Source: Phyto melanocephala (lineage: Eukaryota; Arthropoda; Insecta; Diptera; Rhinophoridae). From it: DNA of 64,000 bases. The position numbers and the translations under genes were made by a program. The first letter of the stretch is position 1. Each line of letters starts with the position of its first letter. Positions 35,909-49,189 of the stretch are shown piece after piece. The DNA lies in contig OW799234.1 in NCBI GenBank assembly GCA_941918925.1, forward strand, positions 93,475,978-93,539,977, read 5' to 3'. The notes beneath the pieces were generated by a model that searched no databases, had not been told where the DNA came from, and worked only from the letters and a program-made list of their open reading frames with translations.

Positions 35909-38320
35909 TTTTATACCCGCCACCAAAAAAATGGTGGGGGTATATTCATTTTGTCAATCCGTTTGTAACACATCGAAATATCCATTTTAGACCCCATAAA
36001 GTATATATATTCTGAATCAGGGTTTGATTTTATGACGATCTAGCTATGTCCGTCCGTCTGTCCGTCTGTCCGTCTGTTGAAAGCACGATAGAGGTCGCAC
36101 CGAAAAAGCTAGGGGGCTCAAATTTTGCCAGAATCTTTCTTATAAACAAGGTTTGTTTGGTATTGAAAATGGGCTAAATCGGAATATTAGGAAGAGAGTT
36201 ATAGCTCGAAAAGCAAGAGTAGGTCGAAAATACCGTGTCCTTCAAACATCGAATAAAATGGAATTGTGCCCAAACGCATTAACGTAGACTCATGAAACTT
36301 CGAATATATATTTCCTGAGTAAAAACAATATTTTTCCCCGAAAATTATCTAAATCTATGCATTAGGAGAGGAGTTATCGATCAAAATGTACGAAAATTTA
36401 TACCGCACAGTGTATTTTTCGGTATATTTAAAAACAAAAACGTCATAAAAGCAACAAAATTAGATGTACGACTCTGAAATTTTGCACACTTTGCTTATTG
36501 GTGAGACGCTTTTTTGTAACGGAAAATCAATGTGCCACGCCCACTTTTACGCCCACCTCCCATATAACGTTTTACCCAAAATTCATATAGTTTCTCAATT
36601 TATGTAGATTTTGGAATAATAAAGGGCTATATTGAAACATCTCAGTTGTACTCATTCGAAAATACAACTTTGACACGCCCACTATAACGCCCACTTTTCA
36701 CGTCATATACCGTTAATGAAATTTAAAAGCTCATAAAACCGCCAAAATTAGAGGTATGATGATCAAATTCGCTACGTATATCCTTTTAGGCAATGTCATT
36801 ACTGCGCCAGAAAATTAAGGCGCCACGCCCACTTTTACGCCCACCTCCCATATAACGTTTTACTTAAAATTCATATAATTCCTCTAATAATAAAGATTTT
36901 GGAATAATAAAGGACTATATTGAAACACCTAAGTTGTACTCATTCGCAAAAATAACTTTGACACGCCTACTATAACGCCCACTTTTCACGTTATATACCG
37001 TTAATGAAATTTAAAAGCTCATAAAACCTCCAAAATAAGAGGTATGATGATAAAATTTGGTACGTATATCCCCCTAGGCAATGTCATTACTGTGCTAGAA
37101 AATTGAGTTGCCACGCCCACTTTTACGCCCACCTCCCATATAACGTTTTACTCAAAATTCCTCTAATTTCTTTATTAATAATGATTTTGGATTAATAAAG
37201 GGCTATATTGAAACACATAAGTTGTACTCATTCGCCAAAACAACTTTGACACGCCTACTATAACGCCCACTTTTCACGTAATCTACCGTTAATGAAATTT
37301 AAAAGCTCATAAAACCGCCAAAATTGGAGGTATGATGATCAAATTTGCTGTGTATATCCTTCTAATCAATGTTATTGTTGTGCCAAAAAGTTTAGGTGAC
37401 ACGGCCACTTTAACGCCTACCTCCCATACAACGGCTTACCTTAAATTCATGTAATTTCTCTATTGACAAAGTTTTTGGGAAAATAAAGGGCTATATTGAA
37501 ATATTTAAGTTGTATTTATTAGTAGAAACTTTATTGACACAGCTACTTTAACACACTTTCATTGAATTTCATTTCATTTAAGGACCGATGTTGTATTTAA
37601 ATAAAACACAAATTATTTAGGATATTATTATTTCTTTTTATAATGATAATATTTGTATGGTTCAATTATGTATTTAACAAAATATCGGCCAAATGGCCCC
37701 CCATCCTTGGCGCCACTCCTCTATCTGATGGTCCAAATTTTCAATGACAATGTTGATGCTCAATTATTGGGCATGATGATGAGTCGAGGTTGACTGCTCT
37801 TTTGCCACACTATCGCAAAAAACAGCAATAGTTCCCATTCAACAAACTAAGAAGGCATTCACAGATTTTCTGACATTTTATACAGACCTGTTTTGCAGAA
37901 ATTTAAATATTTTTTACAATTCTCCCGATTGTGGACGAATTTGAACGATTATGTTGATCAAAAGAATTACGAAGTGCACAAAATGCATTTTGATTTGAAC
38001 GCCCATTTTTATAAGAAACCTGAATAACTTTAAAGCGTTGCTCATTTGCGTATCTTTCCTCGGATCAAAATGAGTAAGTTTGAGATTGAGAAATGTCAAG
38101 TGAAATGCAGAAAACAAATTTAAAGACTAGGTGTGGTTCACCTTCAACATGGGCCCTTAAAATTTAACCACCCTCTACAAAGAAAGTGATACATATTTTA
38201 TTATAAAGAGATTATTCCATAATGATTAACAAAATAATAAATATTGTGCTTTAAATCTACACAAAATTGGTGGTGGGTATAAAAGATTCGGCACAGCCGA
38301 ATATAGTGCTCTTACTTGTT
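35909..38320 (+). mobile_element. HINE family A, full-length copy 3, nested in HINE-C
   Basis: Plus orientation: TTATACCCGCCACC start, CCCCATAAAGTATATATA near 35991, GTCCGTCTGTCC tract (36050-36080), and four 288-bp units (the CCACGCCCAC-type word at 36535, 36823, 37111 and 37399). The captured mariner sits at about 37572-38175, and the 3' end is TTCGGCACAGCCGAA with CTCTTACTTGTT at 38320. The frame 37914-38117 is antisense of the captured transposase remnant. Confidence 0.9.
37572..38175 (-). mobile_element. Mariner-class element captured inside HINE-A copy 3
   Basis: The outer end AAAATTTAACCACCCTC at 38175 is intact and followed by TA. The other end near 37572 is eroded. The minus strand retains decayed N-terminal transposase similarity around 37920-38060. 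Same position within HINE-A as in the two other full copies. Confidence 0.65.
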
Positions 38321-38745
38321 TAAATAATTGTAGCCTATAACTTTGCCGATTAGTGACCAATTTATCCAATTTTTCATGACTATCTGTAGTGGCATATCAA
38401 ATCTACAAATAGTAACAACTGTGTCTATTAATGATCGTAGGGCTGAAAATTTTTAATAAAAAAATAAGCGAAGAAACAGATATAGTCGTATTTATTTACT
38501 CATATCTCAAAAAGTTATAAGGTTCAAGAAGTTATTAAGGTATCATAAATGTTGATACCTTACACAAACGAACCTTGAAAAGGTCCGGCGGCTTCAAAAA
38601 GTTGATTTTCACATACTTTAATCGACTCCCCTCTTCACATGCTTTCAAAAAACAAATGTACTTTATGGGGTCGGAAATAAATATTGTAGAAATTTCACCT
38701 AAGAAACCTATATATACCCTTACACTCACTGTGAAGGGCTTTAAA

Positions 38746-41700
38746 AAATTTAAAGTAAAATTTCTCACAGATCTAAAATCTAAATAAAAATCAATTGAAA
38801 ATTATAAATTATAGCAGAACTTTTCGCATTGCATGAGAAAATGAAAACTGAAAAAAAAGTTTTTGAATTAATTTTTAACACAATAGTAGTATCAAAAATC
38901 GTTATTTTACCATCGCTACTGAAAAAATTTTAATAAAAAATTTAAAATATATTTTACGTATGTAGTTCAATGGAAAAAAAACTTTTTAAATTTTTATACT
39001 TATTCCAAGGCATATTTATTTATCAGGTAACCGTAGTCCGAAGAGATTTTTTTTATTTAATTTATTTATATATAAAGTTCGATATTTAAAATGATTGCGA
39101 CAAGAGAGAATTATTTTTTTTTTGCTTACATGGACTTTGACAGCTGAAGCATAAAATATGTAAAGATAAAAATAATCAGCTGACGAATTCAGACTACCTG
39201 ATGAATAAATATGTCTTTGTTTATTACAATTAATTTAAATTTGTAGCGAGTTATAGCAAAGTTCAATATCAACAATAGTCAGCCTTAACATATATTCAAA
39301 ATATACGATTTTAATAACATAAACTAAAGGCCAACGACAACTATAGTACCAATATAAAAAATTTGACTGATTTTCAACCCGATAACGATATTAGTTATAA
39401 AACTCATTTTTATTTTTCAATGCCCGAACTAATTCATATAAAGTTATCTGCCTGATTAAAACTTGTACTTAGGTCAGCGTTACTTCCAAGAGCGACCTCA
39501 TAATAATAACGTATAATATTTTAATGGTTCCATTTAAACAGCGTATCCTTAGAAAATGGTGCATATCGTATCCGCTTGAAATCATTAAAAACTAGTAGAA
39601 AGTATGTCCAAACGTGTTAAGTGTAATCAAAAACGTAGGCCTGTGGACGAAGTATTAAGTCTCTTTTTTTATATTTTTGTTCGGTATAATTTTACATATT
39701 TGACTTTTGCTGATAATTTAATTTTTTTAAATTTTTCAATTATTAAATTTTATTTTAAATAGAATTAAATATGAATTCTAAAAGTTAAAAAAAATAGTTT
39801 TACACTAAAGGTTCTATTGAATAAAAACTGCAAGGGCTGTAAACATGAACTCGATTGTGCTCCCCACTGTATGTTTATTACTGCCTCAGTTTTTTCTTCT
39901 TTTATTTTAATTAAAAGTTTTCAGCTCTAGCATAACTTATAGACACGCTTGTGACTATTTATAGATATGATATGCCTCCTGAGATATCCGTGAAAAATCG
40001 ATTTTCGTTTAAAAGTTTTAGGAAAAATACCGAAGCATTCGTATTTAAGCAAAGCAACAGATAAGCTATAAGATTTAAATTAAATATATTTTTTATTATA
40101 TTTACCTTTGTAACCACTGTTTTAAAACAAAAAGTAAAATTACATGTTTATCATTAAATATTTATTTTATTATTTAATTAATTAATATATAATTTATATC
40201 ACTTTGCTCTTATATATTTGCCATAAAAGTTTTATCTTCTTTATATTTATGTAAATACTATGTATTTATGAAGTTTTTAATGTATTTGTTGCTTACGAGT
40301 ATAAATGATTTTCGACATAAAAAATATGTAGTTATTTATGCAATTTTTTATCTAAATGTAGATGATTTTATGTGGTTTTATTGTGGGTATTTTATTGTAG
40401 AACCTTAGATGATAGATATTTGTGTTGATCTACATACATATGTATGTATGCATGGATGTATACATGTAAATGTAATAACTAATGTATTAAAATAATTAAA
40501 ATCTAAAATTAAAAAATATAAATATTTATGTATGTATTTATAATCCATGTGTAAAATTTAATAATAATAATGAATGTATGCATGTATAAATTTATGTATT
40601 TTTTAGATTTCTTTATAGACGATTCAATTTGTCAGACGAATTATGATTTTCGTTTTTTTTTTTTCTTTATTGGAGATTTGTAATTTTATTGTATTTTTGT
40701 CGTTAAAAGTATGAATGCGAAGTGGGTTTTGTTAATTGGCAGGTTGCACTTGTTTTTGTTATAGTGATTTTTACTAATTTATTAGTTGATTTCATTTGTT
40801 TATTACTAAAATATATGTATTTCTATATCAATGTTACAGGGGTTTTATTTAGAGTTTGATTTTGTTGTGTTTCAGCGTAAATAAAATAGATATTTTTAAT
40901 TTAAATAGTTTTCTTTTCTTTAATTTTAGATTTAAATGTACATAGATATATTTTTGTTTTATCAAATATGGATTTTTTTCTGTCAAATCTAAACATATTT
41001 ACATACGGTTATTATTTGCTTACAATTTAAATTAAAAAGGAAATGGGATTTTTTTTTATTACAATCAATATCTTAAGTTTTTTTTTTAAGATAATAAATT
41101 ATTTATTTTTTTATTAAAAAAATTTAATTAATTCAAAGATATTATGACTTTGTATCGTTATATGAAAATTGTTTATGGAAATTGTTTATGAAATGTTTGC
41201 TTTAATAAATCATGAGGAATGTTGTGATATTAGGATTTGATTTCAAATACATTTTATTTTTATTTTTTTTTTTGAATATAAGCTTTGAATATTTTTCAAT
41301 TTTCACAGACATTAAAACACTAAGTATGGGGCTGAAATTATCTTTTATTTTAGTTCAAAATTCTAATGTTATACCATTTTTTAGTTAAATTATTTTTATT
41401 TTTGTTATTATATTGTGTTGTGTTAATTACTATTTTTTTTTTTATTTAATAAAAGACGTGCAATTTAATTTCAAGAGCATGTTTCTTTAATCTAAAACTG
41501 CAGTGGCAAAACAAAACAGACATTGATGAAACCTTAAGATAATATTCTTACTTAGAAGAGTATATACGTATATTGGGTGAATTCACAAGGTGTCATAAGT
41601 ATGGTATTACCATAATGTCATAATTTTTAAAAATATTTAAGATGTTTAAAATGTTACCAATAAACAATACATTAAATTAAAAATTCTTTTTAAATCAAAT

Positions 41701-42041
41701 GTAATTTAAATCAAAATTTTAAAAGGTATCAATTGTCAAAAATTGTCTACATATGTATGTATATTCAGAATCGATTTCTCAATTTACGAAAAGTTTTTTT
41801 ACAACTTTTATGAAAGCAAAAAAATCATTTACCCTTAAACTAAGTCGACTCAGAACAATCTTATTTTGTATTGTTTTTTTTTTTAGATTAATGGCAAAAC
41901 ATGTGTTTATACATACATATGTATTTTGTATAATTTATAGTATAAACTCTCTCTTCATCATGTATAATATTTCTACAAATGTTTAAGAAAGAAGTCAGTG
42001 TTGAGAAATTCCAAATTGGCAACACTTGTAATATTACTTAA
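38746..42041. other. Non-coding AT-rich stretch
   Basis: No gene supported. An imperfect 25-bp inverted repeat (GGCATATTTATTTATCAGGT at 39009 against ACCTGATGAATAAATATGTC at 39198) may mark another small foldback element. From 40100 to 41480 the sequence is extremely AT-rich, with ATGTATGT words near 40440-40590. Confidence 0.5.
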
Positions 42042-42362
42042 GCAGCTAATACACGGCATGTTTTTTACATCTGACTTTAACATTTGTGAGACATATGTAC
42101 ATATATCTGCATGTCTGTCAAAATTGTACTTTTACAGACAACCGTCGCTGACTGCTTTCCAGCAGCAGAGATTACTGCCAACAGCAGATGTCAGACGTTT
42201 TGACAGAAGAAAATAGAACGCGCTCTAATTGAAATTTTATCAGATGTCCCAACATATATTTCTTACAGAGGTAATGTTTTAAAGGTAACACACGACATGT
42301 TCGTATTTAGCAGTGTTGAATGTGTCAAGTCAAATGTAAACAACATGCCGTGTATTAGCTGC
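42042..42362. mobile_element. piggyBac-like MITE with TTAA target duplications
   Basis: GCAGCTAATACACGGCATGT begins at 42042 and its reverse complement ends at 42362. The arms extend about 40 bp with few mismatches (through TTTACATYTGACTT). TTAA flanks both ends (42038-42041, 42363-42366). Known: precise TTAA duplication is the mark of piggyBac-class transposition. The 321 bp has no transposase; the frame crossing its left end (41998-42216) is incidental. Confidence 0.75.
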
Positions 42363-45300
42363 TTAAGTTCGTATTTTTCTCTTCAGCTTCACGCGTATAA
42401 GACACTAATACATTAATTTCGACCGTGGGCGTTCTTTTGAGAACCACTGGTTTATAGGACAGAGCTAGCAGCATTCGTACAGAAAACTGAAAATGCCTAA
42501 AGAATTAGATACATTTTTCACAAAAAGTTTGCAAAAAATTGTCAACTTTCGCAAAACGAATACTATCGTTTTTATATGTGTGTTTTAATCTGTCCCTTAC
42601 TAATTGATATGTATGTATGAAATGTTTTCTTACTTTAATTTAATTAAGGGTTTTCTTAAGGACATTCCAATCCAATAAAGATTAATTTCATGTCAAAGCG
42701 AACCCATGTTTTTTAGTACAAAATTTGTAAACCGAACTGTTATATATAACGCAACACTAAAACAAATGCCAAAGTGAGATGTAAAATTCTTGAAATTCAT
42801 TAATTATTAACAAGCAATTGCAATCTTTTAAATAGTTGCCATTTTTTTATGTGCAAATTTTTAATATGAGATGAACTATCATTTGTTAGCACTCAAATTC
42901 TTATTTTTGTATGAATAAAGTCACAAAAAGATAGCACCAGACTGTGCGAGAAACCTTAAATCAAATGGGATGTAAGCAGCACTAGGGTCAGCCTTTAAAA
43001 TTTATGTTTTTGTTGTCGTTATTGACATTTATCAATGACTGTTAAGTTGTATTTGGTATTAGTTAAGAAAATTACTCTGTTTTTGTTGACATTTTTATTG
43101 ATGACTTTGAATGAAGTAATAAAATAAATGGCTAAAGTGAACTTGAATGAAAGAGGTTTTTGCAGGTGGACACTATGGAGTAATTTTAACAAAGAAAAAA
43201 AGTTTCTTATGTAAAGCGATTCGAGGTCAAGCATTGAACGTTAAGCTGAAATTCCATTCGCATCATCACTACCGCTTTCTGCATTTCAAGTTACATGCCA
43301 CGGCATTTACGCAGTAAAAAACACAAGTTGAGAGCTGGCACTCATTATGTAAATGTCATCGATAACCAATATCTAATTTTCTTGATGGAATATTTTATTT
43401 TTTATTTTTTTAAAGGTATTACGAAAGCTTTTTTTCTATAAAAACAATACCAACATAAATATCGATAGCAATAAAAATAAAATACAATTTCACATTCCTG
43501 GTATTTAAAATCAGTTAAGTTGTACTCTTGACATTAATGACGCTTAAAAAAGGTTTAAAAAAACCTACTTTTTGCAATATAACATCTGTAACATCGATTC
43601 AACTTTTCTTACGTGGTGAGAACTTTTTGAAATACTATTGTACTAGCCGCTCAGAAATGCCGCTCATTGTGTTACTACATTGATAGTAAGTATGAATGCT
43701 CTGATGCTCATTCTCACAGCTTAGGTCTTAGAATTGAATAAGTTGGTATGATTTCTTGCACATAAGGATTAACTGACGCTTGTTCGTAATCGAAAGTTAA
43801 TTTTAAACACTTTCAAAAAGTAATAAAAATCGTTAATATCGATCAAAATAAAACAAACAAAATATTCTCTTATTTTAAACTGAACTTTGGCATGACAAGT
43901 TGTCTTAAATTGCAGTCATGAAATGTAAACATATTATGTGAGCGTGTATGCTTATGCTCCCCTTTTTAGGACAAAAAACTATGAATGAGTGCAATGAAAT
44001 ATAAGTTCCAAAAATAATCTAGCTACCATGAACCTGCCATAGATTTAATTGTTAGTATTATTTAGCAAAATAACTAATTGAAGTCTTCTAAACAACATTG
44101 CTTTCAATATAAGATTTTTTCATTTGTTCTATTTGATTCAGAAATAATAAAAAATTTTAAATTAAAGTGGTGCTGGTATCAAACAAACAATATCCATATG
44201 GATATGCCTTGGTATCAAAGTTGTTGATATAAAAACGACAACAATACCAATGGCAACTGGAATGAATTTGATTGTGAACAAGATTGTGATTATGAGGGTT
44301 AAATGTTTGTTTAAATTTTATATAATAGTGAAATCATTGAAATTTCTTACCAATATTTCAATCATTGCTAACAAAATAGCATATTTCTCTGGCAATAAGT
44401 AAAAACTGCTTATGTCGGCTTTTATCGTTTGTCAGAAAAACACTTTTTAAGTTGATTTTCATTAATTGATTCTCTTTAAAATACTTTTATAGGAATTCCG
44501 TACTGTATTAATTAAAGAGCATTCCGGTTAAAGTTAAAAAAATTTAGGTAATAAGTTTTTAAGCAGAAACTTCCTGTAATGTTGTTTAAAATAATTGAAA
44601 ATTTGCCTAAACATAGTTTTAAATTACGGACTGTAATAGAGAAGTTATTCTTTTTTGCAACATATTTATTGAAAATATTGAACAATTTAGAAATTAATGG
44701 ATAATTTCTACAAACAAAACTTATTTAAAAAAAAACTCTTTAAATAGAAAATTTACCGATAATTATCCACAAATTAAGAAATTATATAAAGTTTTGAATT
44801 TATCGAATATAATTTTTTATAAATTAACATTAACACTGTACGGTTCAGTTTTAAACATAAAATTATTTAAACCATTAGAAAATACAGAAAAGTTTTCAGA
44901 AAATTCCAAATTTATATAGTAGAGAACTTGTCATCAACATTCTAAAAATTCGTTCAATAATTGAATATAGAAATGTTCTTTTCAAAACCGATTATACACG
45001 AAAATATTAAAGCGTTAAACATTATTGCATATTGCAGGTCTTCTTTTCATATCAGCGCATTTGTATAGATATGCTCACATGCAGTTTGTTTATGTGAAAT
45101 ATAGAGAAACATGTTTACATATTCATTTAGTAAGTTGCTGAATACACCTTGGGCAGTATAAACTATAACTAAATACATTATAAAAATATTAGTTATTATT
45201 ATATAATTTTTTTTTTTTTCATTTTCAAAATATCTGTTAGGTTTTAAGTTTCATGTTGTTGTTTGTTATAGTTGCGCTTTTTGTGAAAATCTGTATACTT

Positions 45301-46385
45301 TTGCTAAATTAACATTTTAATTTACTTCAAACTCGCAAAGGTATAAGTTATAATGTATTTTTATTTGATACTAGTTTTTGTTGTTGTTTTAATAATTGGT
45401 TTTTTTTATTAAGCTCGTGTGATTTTATGTCATTTATAGCACAAAAAATGTATAAAAACAACAAAAAGTTAATTAGAAGATTTAAAAACAAAATACAATA
45501 TACATACTTATGTTTTATATTATATAAGAATGTATTTTGCAGCATTAATATGTACGTATGTATATATTAAACATATATTTAGTTTTTTTTAAGTTTATAA
45601 TTAATACGTAATTGCTGTTCTTGTTTCAGTTTATTTTTTTTTTAATTTTTCTAAATTTTCTAATAATTTTTTGTTGTTTAAATTATTTATATTTTTTTAA
45701 TTTTTAACTAACATTTTCAGAACATTTAACATTTTAAAGTTCTTGGCAGTTGTAACGCTCTATAACTATAAATATATATATATATATATTTTTTTTTTGC
45801 TTTGCTTTAATTCAATAAAACTATTAGATACTTCTTAAAGTTTTTTTAGGACATAATTAATCAAGACCAAAATTTAGAGTAAATAGTATCAATGTACTTT
45901 AATTATTAAGGAAAAAATTTTTAGGCATTAGTGTTTAACAAGTTGTTAAATTACTTATTAATTGTTACCCACAAAAAATGTTTTGAATAATACCAAAATT
46001 AAGAAAGTGTAGCGAAATTTTTGAAAACAAAATTTTTTAGACTTTTTTAACATAAAACAAATCGATTTTTTTCTTATCGAATAGAATTGTTATTCACAAA
46101 AGATGTTTAAAATATGTCATTCCAAAAGCAAGAACCTTTAGCCAAAATTTTAAATACACAATTTTTTGGATTTATAAAAATAAGAAAAAACCAGTTTCAA
46201 CATTTCCTAAAATAAAAAAGTAATTTTTGCTTAATAAAAAAATTTTATTTTTTTTTAATAAAAAAATTTAATTAAAAATTTTTTTAATTAAAAAACATAA
46301 ACATAAAAAATTTATCGAAATTTTTCCATATATTAAACACTTTATCAAATATTTTTAAAACAAAGACATTTTCCAAAAAAAAATT
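42363..46385. other. Non-coding stretch
   Basis: No gene or classifiable repeat found. Contains low-complexity T and A tracts (near 45205, 45640, 46230-46300) and a TA microsatellite near 45770-45788. Confidence 0.5.
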
Positions 46386-46500
46386 CAGGGGGGTTACTTT
46401 GTAATTTGATTCGAAAGATAACATTTTCGAATTACAATGTATTAAGCATACAAATTCGAAAAAATTTTGTTTCGAATCGAATTACGAAATAACCCCCCAG
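46386..46500. mobile_element. 115-bp hairpin MITE starting CAGGGGGGTTA
   Basis: The left arm (CAGGGGGGTTACTTTGTAAT, then TTGATTCGAAAG) and the reverse complement of the right arm (CTGGGGGGTTATTTCGTAAT, then TCGATTCGAAAC) match over about 45 bp with scattered mismatches, so nearly the whole element folds on itself. It contrasts sharply with its flanks because of the G and C runs at the tips. A partial relative (ATTCGAAATTACAATG...AAGCATAC) lies at 50330-50395. Confidence 0.75.
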
Positions 46501-49189
46501 ATTAGAAAATTTATTAAATATTGAAAAAATATTGGAATTTAAAAATTATAAAAAAAAAATTTAACAACAATTTTTTATAATTATTTATTGTTAATTTAAA
46601 AAAAAATTACTGTAAAATTTGTAAAAAAAATTATCGTACACATTTAAAAAAAAGTTAATCGTAAAATTTTTATAAAAATTAATTGAAAATTTTCTATTTA
46701 TATTTTTTAAAAACTAATTGAAATTTTTCTATAAAACTCGAACGACAAAAATTAATTGAAAAATTTATATAAAAATTAATCGAAAATTTAATATTTATAA
46801 AAAATTTAAAAAGAAGATAATTAATATTTATCAGTTGATTTATATAAAATACAAAAAATTATTAAAACCTTTCTATAAGCCGAAAAACTATCCGATATAT
46901 AAAGGAAATCGTATTTATTCAAATAGTGTAATGAAATTGATATATTTCGTGTGAAAGTAAAAAACAAAAAACAGATTAAATAAGAATTAAAGAATAATTA
47001 CAGAGAATCAAACAAAAACTGGGGTACAAACTGTATTTTAATCTTAATTTTCATTACAGATCTCAAGTTTAGGTTCCAGACAACAGACTGAAGAGAACTG
47101 TTTTTTTTTTTTTTATAATGTTTTGCTTAATTTTTATTAGACTAAAATTAAGTTTAAGGTTAAACTAAAAACAGTCTAAGACAATAAGATCTAAAATATT
47201 AGCGGAATTAACGCCACCAATTTCAGTCCGTTCGAAAATATGAAAATGTATAACTTTGTTGAGCACAACTTTTCAACAATACGTAATGAAAGAACCAGTT
47301 TGTTAATGAGAATAATTTTTAACGTTGTCTGTTAAAAATAAAAAAATTTACACTGATAATTTCGTTTAAGTATGTATTATAATTAACATTTATATTAACT
47401 GTTTTTTGTAAAATATGGTGTAAAAATGTTATTAAGCATTGTTGTTGTTACGAAGTTTGGCAAAAAGTTTATGAACTAGAGAAAAATTTAAAAACTAAAG
47501 TTGGTGATGTGGAAACTCTTTACATTACTTACAAAAAATAAAATTGCGCATTCAGTTCTTCTTTAACTCATTTGCATTATCTTCAAATATTAAAAAAAAT
47601 TATTTTTTAATTAAAATTTTATATTGAAAAATTTTAGTTAACTTCTCTTAGATCGAAATAGGTAAACAATGACGTTAAGGTTTAGTTTTAGGCCCGTGAA
47701 ATGAAAATCAAGTACATATTAAATTTATCGAAATATATTTTTTTTATTAAATATTTGACCAATTTGCACCTGTAAAATGTAAAAGTTTATCAATTCCTTT
47801 TTCCTTTTCCTTTTTTTCGAAATTTTTGTTTTAAAAATATTTTTGTGTAATACCATACAACGATACCACAAAGATTGTGCTGAAACTTTAACTTTGTTAA
47901 ATTTTTGAAATATGTAATGCCAACTATAAAGATTTATCATTTATATTTTATTTTCAATAATCGCCTAGCAAGAAGATTATTTTTGTTTTTATTAAAATTT
48001 TTTTAATTTTTATATTTTAGGAATTTTTTTTTTCTCAAAATAAGTACAAAATTTGGTTACTTTTAAATTTAATCGATTTCTTTTGCTTTTCTCGAAAATA
48101 TTTGTTTTTAGTGGGGCTTTCCCTATGCATATTCAACAAACTGTTAACTAATTGCTTTTGTTTAGTTTTAGAACTATTAATACATTTTTTTTAATTGATA
48201 AAGTTTGTTTTAACTAAGTATTTCTTTTTTTCAAAATTTTTTAGTATTATTTACAAATAAATTACTAATTTAGTAATACGACAGTTTGTTGTATTAAAAT
48301 GTATTAATTTGTATGAGTTTCGTTAACGAAGTTTGGCTTTGGCGAGCAAGTTGGATGAGCAAAAAGAAAGCGAATTAAGCTAAAATAAAAACGTTATATG
48401 TAAGAGATCATTATACAGCATAAACAAAAGTAAAATCTTTTTTTGGATTGGTTACAAAATTCAATTTTCCATCACAAAAAAGTAAAGGCAAATTACTTCA
48501 TTCAATTAAGATCGAAATTTTACTCTAACTTTAATCTTCATTGTGCTTTTCGTATAGATTCTATAAATAATTTTTATATGTTGATTGCATTTGAATGCCG
48601 TAATTTTTTCCCTGGCCCCTCTGGCATGAAATCCTGTTCAATGACAATAACCTCTATTTATTATTATTATTTCGTTTTGCAACTAGTATATTGAACATGT
48701 CTGTTTCTATCCAAGTCATTTGTTGATATCACATACCGTGATTCGCCCCAAGGTAAAATTATTAGCTACATTCTAAACTTTATTTTTGTTATAGTGTTAT
48801 TTAACAGATAATAATTTATTCGTAGATTTCTTTTAATTTTATTATTTATTTTCTGCTTTATTTATAATTATTCAGAGTACACTTCGCAAGGTATACACAG
48901 TGCGAATTCGACTGAATTCGTCTAAAATAATTTAACATATTTCATAAACTAATAAATTTTTAAATTATTATTATTAATTCCTTTTTGTTGTCTGAACATG
49001 AGCTGAATGTAACTAAGAGACATATTGATAGAATTAATATCCCTTATGTGAATTTACATGAGGTAAAAATAGGAGTAAATAAAACGAGAATCCTTTATAT
49101 TTTCGATATGCCTATTACTTAAAAGGAAACTTGTAGAAGTTTATTCGTAAAGTCTGTTAAAAGTCATAAGGTATCCATAAAGATAGATA
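46501..49189. other. Non-coding AT-rich stretch
   Basis: No gene supported. The frames 47725-47940 and 48443-48694 have no recognisable domain. Poly-T/A runs are frequent. The last few hundred bases may belong to the decayed retroviral sequence that follows. Confidence 0.5.

Larger units (their letters stand above)
34523..38745 (-). mobile_element. HINE family C copy 2, interrupted by HINE-B and HINE-A insertions
   Basis: The minus-strand 3' end (ATGGCCAAATAAAGTGCTCTT form) lies at 34523. Family C body segments (CATCTTGAATTTTACA, CAAGCCCTTTCATTTGATACC) run to about 34970, resume at 35680-35908, and resume again at 38321-38745, finishing with GTGAAGGGCTTTAAA as the decayed 5' start. Order and content of the pieces match the uninterrupted copy at 26802-27731, including GCCGATTAGTGACC just after each interruption point. 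Confidence 0.65.
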
